A stretch of 8,345 nt of DNA. Source: an uncultured beta proteobacterium (GTDB taxonomy: Bacteria; Pseudomonadota; Gammaproteobacteria; Burkholderiales; Burkholderiaceae_C). The notes beneath the pieces are model-generated. The model had not been told where the DNA came from. It made no database searches and saw only the letters and a program-made list of their open reading frames with translations. The position numbers were made by a program, and so were the translations under genes. The DNA is taken from the NCBI GenBank assembly GCA_903914985.1, contig CAIWRE010000260.1:1-8345 (forward strand). Direction: 5' to 3'. Numbering within the stretch: the first letter of the stretch is position 1; every line of letters starts with the position of its first letter. Positions 6,387 to 8,345 of the stretch are shown here, piece after piece.

Positions 6387-7826
6387 CTACTCGATCGCCT
6401 TGACCATGTCTTCCACGACCTTCTTGGCGTCACCAAACACCATCATGGTCTTGTCCAGGTAGAACAACTCATTGTCCAGACCGGCATAGCCCGCAGCCAT
6501 CGAGCGTTTGTTCACGATGATGGTTTTGGCTTTGTAGGCTTCCAAAATCGGCATGCCGTAAATGGCGCTTCCTTTGGTGTGCGCAGCAGGGTTGACCACG
6601 TCGTTGGCGCCCAGAATGATGGCCACATCGGCCTGGCCAAACTCGCCGTTGATGTCTTCCATTTCAAACACCTGGTCGTAGGGCACTTCGGCCTCGGCCA
6701 GCAGCACATTCATGTGGCCCGGCATGCGACCGGCCACCGGATGGATGGCGTATTTCACCGTGATGCCTTTGGCGGTCAGCTTGGCGGCCAGTTCTTTGAC
6801 CGCGTGCTGCGCCCGCGCCACCGCCAAGCCATAGCCGGGCACGATGATCACGGTTTCGGCGTTGCCCAACACAAAAGCGGCGTCGTCCGCGCTGCCGCTT
6901 TTGACGGGGCGTTGTTGGGCAGCAGCGCCTGAAGCCACCGCCGTGTCGCCGCCAAAGCCGCCCAGGATGACGTTGAAGAAGGAGCGGTTCATGGCCTTGC
7001 ACATGATGTAGCTCAGAATCGCGCCGCTGGAGCCCACCAGGGAGCCGGCAATGATCAGCATGCTGTTGTTCAGGCTAAAGCCAATGCCTGCAGCCGCCCA
7101 GCCCGAGTAGCTGTTGAGCATGGACACGACCACCGGCATGTCGGCCCCGCCAATCGGAATGATGATGAGCACGCCCATCACAAAGGCCAAAGCCAGCATG
7201 GCAAAGAAGGCCCACCAGGCACCATTGGCCATGAAGCACAGACCCAGGCCCAGTGTGGTCAAGCCCAAGACCAAATTGAGCTTGTGCTGGCCCGCAAACT
7301 GCACCGGCGCACCTTGGAACAAACGGAACTTGTATTTGCCGGACAACTTGCCAAACGCAATGACCGAGCCACTGAAGGTAATAGCACCGATGGCAGCCCC
7401 CAGGAACAGCTCCAAACGGTTGCCCATGGGAATTTCGGCACCTTTTTCCAGACCATGCAAGAGTGCGCTGGGTTCGGCCACCGCTGCGACGGCGATGAAG
7501 ACCGCTGCGAGACCGATCATGCTGTGCATGAAGGCGACCAGCTCCGGCATTTTGGTCATCTCAACGCGCTGGGCCATGACGGTTCCGACCGTGCCGCCCA
7601 CGACCAAGGCGGCCAGAACCCAGGCCAGCCCGGTGAAGCCGTCCTGGCCCATGTGGGTGGCCAGTTTGTAGATCATCGCGGCTGTGGTGACCGCCGCCAC
7701 GGTCATGCCGATCATGCCGAACACATTGCCGCGAATGGAGGTCGTGGGATGCGACAGGCCTTTGAGCGCCTGGATAAAGCAGACGCTGGCAAACAAATAC
7801 AAGAGAGTGACGAGATTCAAGCTCAT
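6387..7826 (-). CDS. pntB: NAD(P) transhydrogenase subunit beta
   Basis: Beta subunit of the proton-translocating transhydrogenase, which uses the proton gradient to reduce NADP(+) with NADH in the inner membrane. It has 479 residues, slightly longer than E. coli PntB. The N-terminal two-thirds (about 1-285) is a multi-span membrane domain, including KMPELVAFMHSMIGLAAVF (92-110) with a histidine (His101) matching the proton-pathway histidine of E. coli PntB. The C-terminal domain III binds NADP(H): VPGYGLAVARAQ (329-340), HPVAGRMPGHMNVLLAEA (362-379), GANDVVNPAA (406-415) and VNKRSMAAGYAG (438-449). Domain III is joined by a linker near 296-312. The start ATG 7826 has AAGGAGG seven bases upstream and overlaps the stop of the alpha2 gene by four bases (ATGA), which suggests translational coupling. 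All key residues are present. Downstream follows fadD. Confidence 0.97.
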   Translation of the reverse strand: MSLNLVTLLYLFASVCFIQALKGLSHPTTSIRGNVFGMIGMTVAAVTTAAMIYKLATHMGQDGFTGLAWVLAALVVGGTVGTVMAQRVEMTKMPELVAFMHSMIGLAAVFIAVAAVAEPSALLHGLEKGAEIPMGNRLELFLGAAIGAITFSGSVIAFGKLSGKYKFRLFQGAPVQFAGQHKLNLVLGLTTLGLGLCFMANGAWWAFFAMLALAFVMGVLIIIPIGGADMPVVVSMLNSYSGWAAAGIGFSLNNSMLIIAGSLVGSSGAILSYIMCKAMNRSFFNVILGGFGGDTAVASGAAAQQRPVKSGSADDAAFVLGNAETVIIVPGYGLAVARAQHAVKELAAKLTAKGITVKYAIHPVAGRMPGHMNVLLAEAEVPYDQVFEMEDINGEFGQADVAIILGANDVVNPAAHTKGSAIYGMPILEAYKAKTIIVNKRSMAAGYAGLDNELFYLDKTMMVFGDAKKVVEDMVKAIE

Positions 7827-8143
7827 TGCGCACCCTCCTTAGAGGCGACTTTTTTCTCTTTTTTCTTGAACATTTCCAGCATGCGGCGTGTGACCATAAA
7901 GCCACCAAACACATTGACCGCTGCCAGCGCCACGGCCAGCACACCCATGGTCTTGCCCAGCGTGGTCTCGGTGAGCGCAGCAGCCAGCATGGCGCCTACG
8001 ATGACGATGGCCGAAATCGCATTCGTCACCGCCATCAGCGGTGTGTGCAGCGCCGGCGTGACGGTCCACACCACGTGGTAGCCCACGTAAATGGCCAGCA
8101 CAAAAATGATGAGATTGAGAATGGTGGGGGAGACAACTTCCAT
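7823..8143 (-). CDS. pntAB: NAD(P) transhydrogenase subunit alpha, part 2 (membrane domain)
   Basis: Small membrane subunit of 106 residues that corresponds to the C-terminal membrane segment of a fused PntA; this split is known from Rhodospirillum rubrum and many alpha- and betaproteobacteria. Three hydrophobic helices are visible at about 7-27, 41-60 and 64-86, with the family stretch VTPALHTPLMAVTNAISAI (28-46) at the first loop and start of the second helix. The tail is strongly basic (RRMLEMFKKKEKK), as expected for a cytosolic end. The start ATG 8143 is preceded by AGG followed by seven A, so the start codon sits at the end of an eight-A run. The stop overlaps the pntB start. Together with alpha1 and beta it forms the complete enzyme. 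The symbol follows the three-gene naming (pntAA, pntAB, pntB). Confidence 0.95.
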   Translation of the reverse strand: MEVVSPTILNLIIFVLAIYVGYHVVWTVTPALHTPLMAVTNAISAIVIVGAMLAAALTETTLGKTMGVLAVALAAVNVFGGFMVTRRMLEMFKKKEKKVASKEGAQ

Positions 8144-8160
8144 TTTTTTTCCTATTCAAT

Positions 8161-8180
8161 GGGGGTCAGATTCCAATTTA
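8161..8180. repeat. Short motif resembling a dispersed GGGGTCAGATTCCAATTT-type repeat
   Basis: The 55-base gap between the two alpha genes (8144-8198) contains GGGGGTCAGATTCCAATTTA. Very similar strings (GGGGTCAGA followed by a CAATT-like end) are, from memory, common beside IS200-like/REP-associated transposase genes and as scattered copies in proteobacterial genomes. Only one copy is in this window and no transposase is present, so it may be a remnant or a chance match. A small inverted repeat AGCCA/TGGCT (8188-8192 with 8195-8199) lies next to it and touches the alpha1 stop codon; it has no U-tract. Confidence 0.35.
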
Positions 8181-8198
8181 TTTGCGGAGCCAGTTGGC

Positions 8199-8345
8199 TT
8201 ACTTGCGCTTGACCTCGCCGCCCTGCGTCATCAAGCAGGCCGCCACGATGTCGTCTTCCATGTCCACATGGAACTGGCCTTCTTTGTTGAGCACCAGTTT
8301 CAAGAAATCAAGCACGTTGCGTGCATACAAAGCCGAGGCATCCGC
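8199..8345 (-). CDS. pntAA: NAD(P) transhydrogenase subunit alpha, part 1, C-terminal end (5' part outside window)
   Basis: The last 48 codons of the alpha1 gene run from the window edge to TAA (8199-8201). The translation ADASALYARNVLDFLKLV (first 18 residues), then a stretch with DMEDDIVAACLMTQGGEV, ends in KRK. This is the characteristic C-terminal end of the soluble NAD(H)-binding domain I of split transhydrogenases (ALxARNxxxFL and a DDEIV-like helix, then an 'LxTxGGEV' end). The NAD-binding Rossmann part lies outside the window. It is upstream of alpha2 with a 55-base gap, on the same strand, so the order is alpha1-alpha2-beta-fadD. It was identified by reading the minus strand by hand because the fragment lacks a start codon. 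Confidence 0.92.
   Translation of the reverse strand, partial: ADASALYARNVLDFLKLVLNKEGQFHVDMEDDIVAACLMTQGGEVKRK

Noticed and set aside
7284..8081. A 265-codon plus-strand reading opposite pntB and pntA-alpha2
   Set aside because: Antisense shadow of two well-conserved membrane protein genes; no motif or ribosome binding site supports it.
1..8345. A hidden novel system such as a CRISPR array, toxin-antitoxin pair, phage module or retron
   Set aside because: No regularly spaced repeats, no unexplained gap above 190 bases, no small unknown gene pair and no integrase or reverse transcriptase motifs. Known housekeeping genes account for nearly every base.

Overview
The window looks like ordinary chromosomal DNA from a betaproteobacterium, most likely of the Comamonadaceae (Rhodoferax/Polaromonas/Acidovorax type). 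This rests on the moderately high GC content, the style of the proteins, the hpf–ptsN–hprK cluster without a full sugar PTS next to it, the RpiR-type regulator directly behind zwf, and a proton-translocating transhydrogenase whose alpha subunit is split into two genes. Genus is an inference; no rRNA or other marker gene is present.

Layout from left to right. (1) Positions 1-1568, plus strand: the 3' part of zwf (glucose-6-phosphate dehydrogenase), followed after 29 bases by a HexR-like RpiR/SIS-domain regulator. (2) Positions 1589-3448, minus strand: hpf, ptsN and hprK, read in that order, with a strong intrinsic terminator between hpf and ptsN. These make a ribosome hibernation factor, the nitrogen-PTS EIIA protein and the HPr kinase/phosphorylase. 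(3) Positions 3449-3636: a 188-base divergent intergenic region with candidate promoters for hpf and corA and a hairpin-plus-U-tract in the hpf leader. (4) Positions 3637-4626, plus strand: a CorA-family divalent cation channel. (5) Positions 4652-8345, minus strand: a transhydrogenase operon, pntA-alpha1 (3' end only), pntA-alpha2 and pntB, followed after 61 bases by fadD, a long-chain fatty-acyl-CoA ligase.

How the genes work together. zwf and its probable regulator control entry of glucose-6-phosphate into the Entner-Doudoroff/pentose-phosphate routes, a main NADPH source. The pnt genes encode the other classical NADPH source, driven by the proton gradient. fadD, probably transcribed with pnt, activates fatty acids for beta-oxidation or lipid use. 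The hpf-ptsN-hprK block is a regulatory cluster linking nutrient and energy state to phosphotransfer signalling and ribosome hibernation.

I found no mobile element with a coding region, no CRISPR array, no tRNA or rRNA and no defence or biosynthetic system. All protein genes are recognisable families with their key motifs present. The items worth a second look are non-coding: the hpf/ptsN terminator that creates a false upstream start for ptsN, the structured hpf leader, and a short motif in the pntA-alpha1/alpha2 gap that resembles a repeat seen near transposon-like elements.
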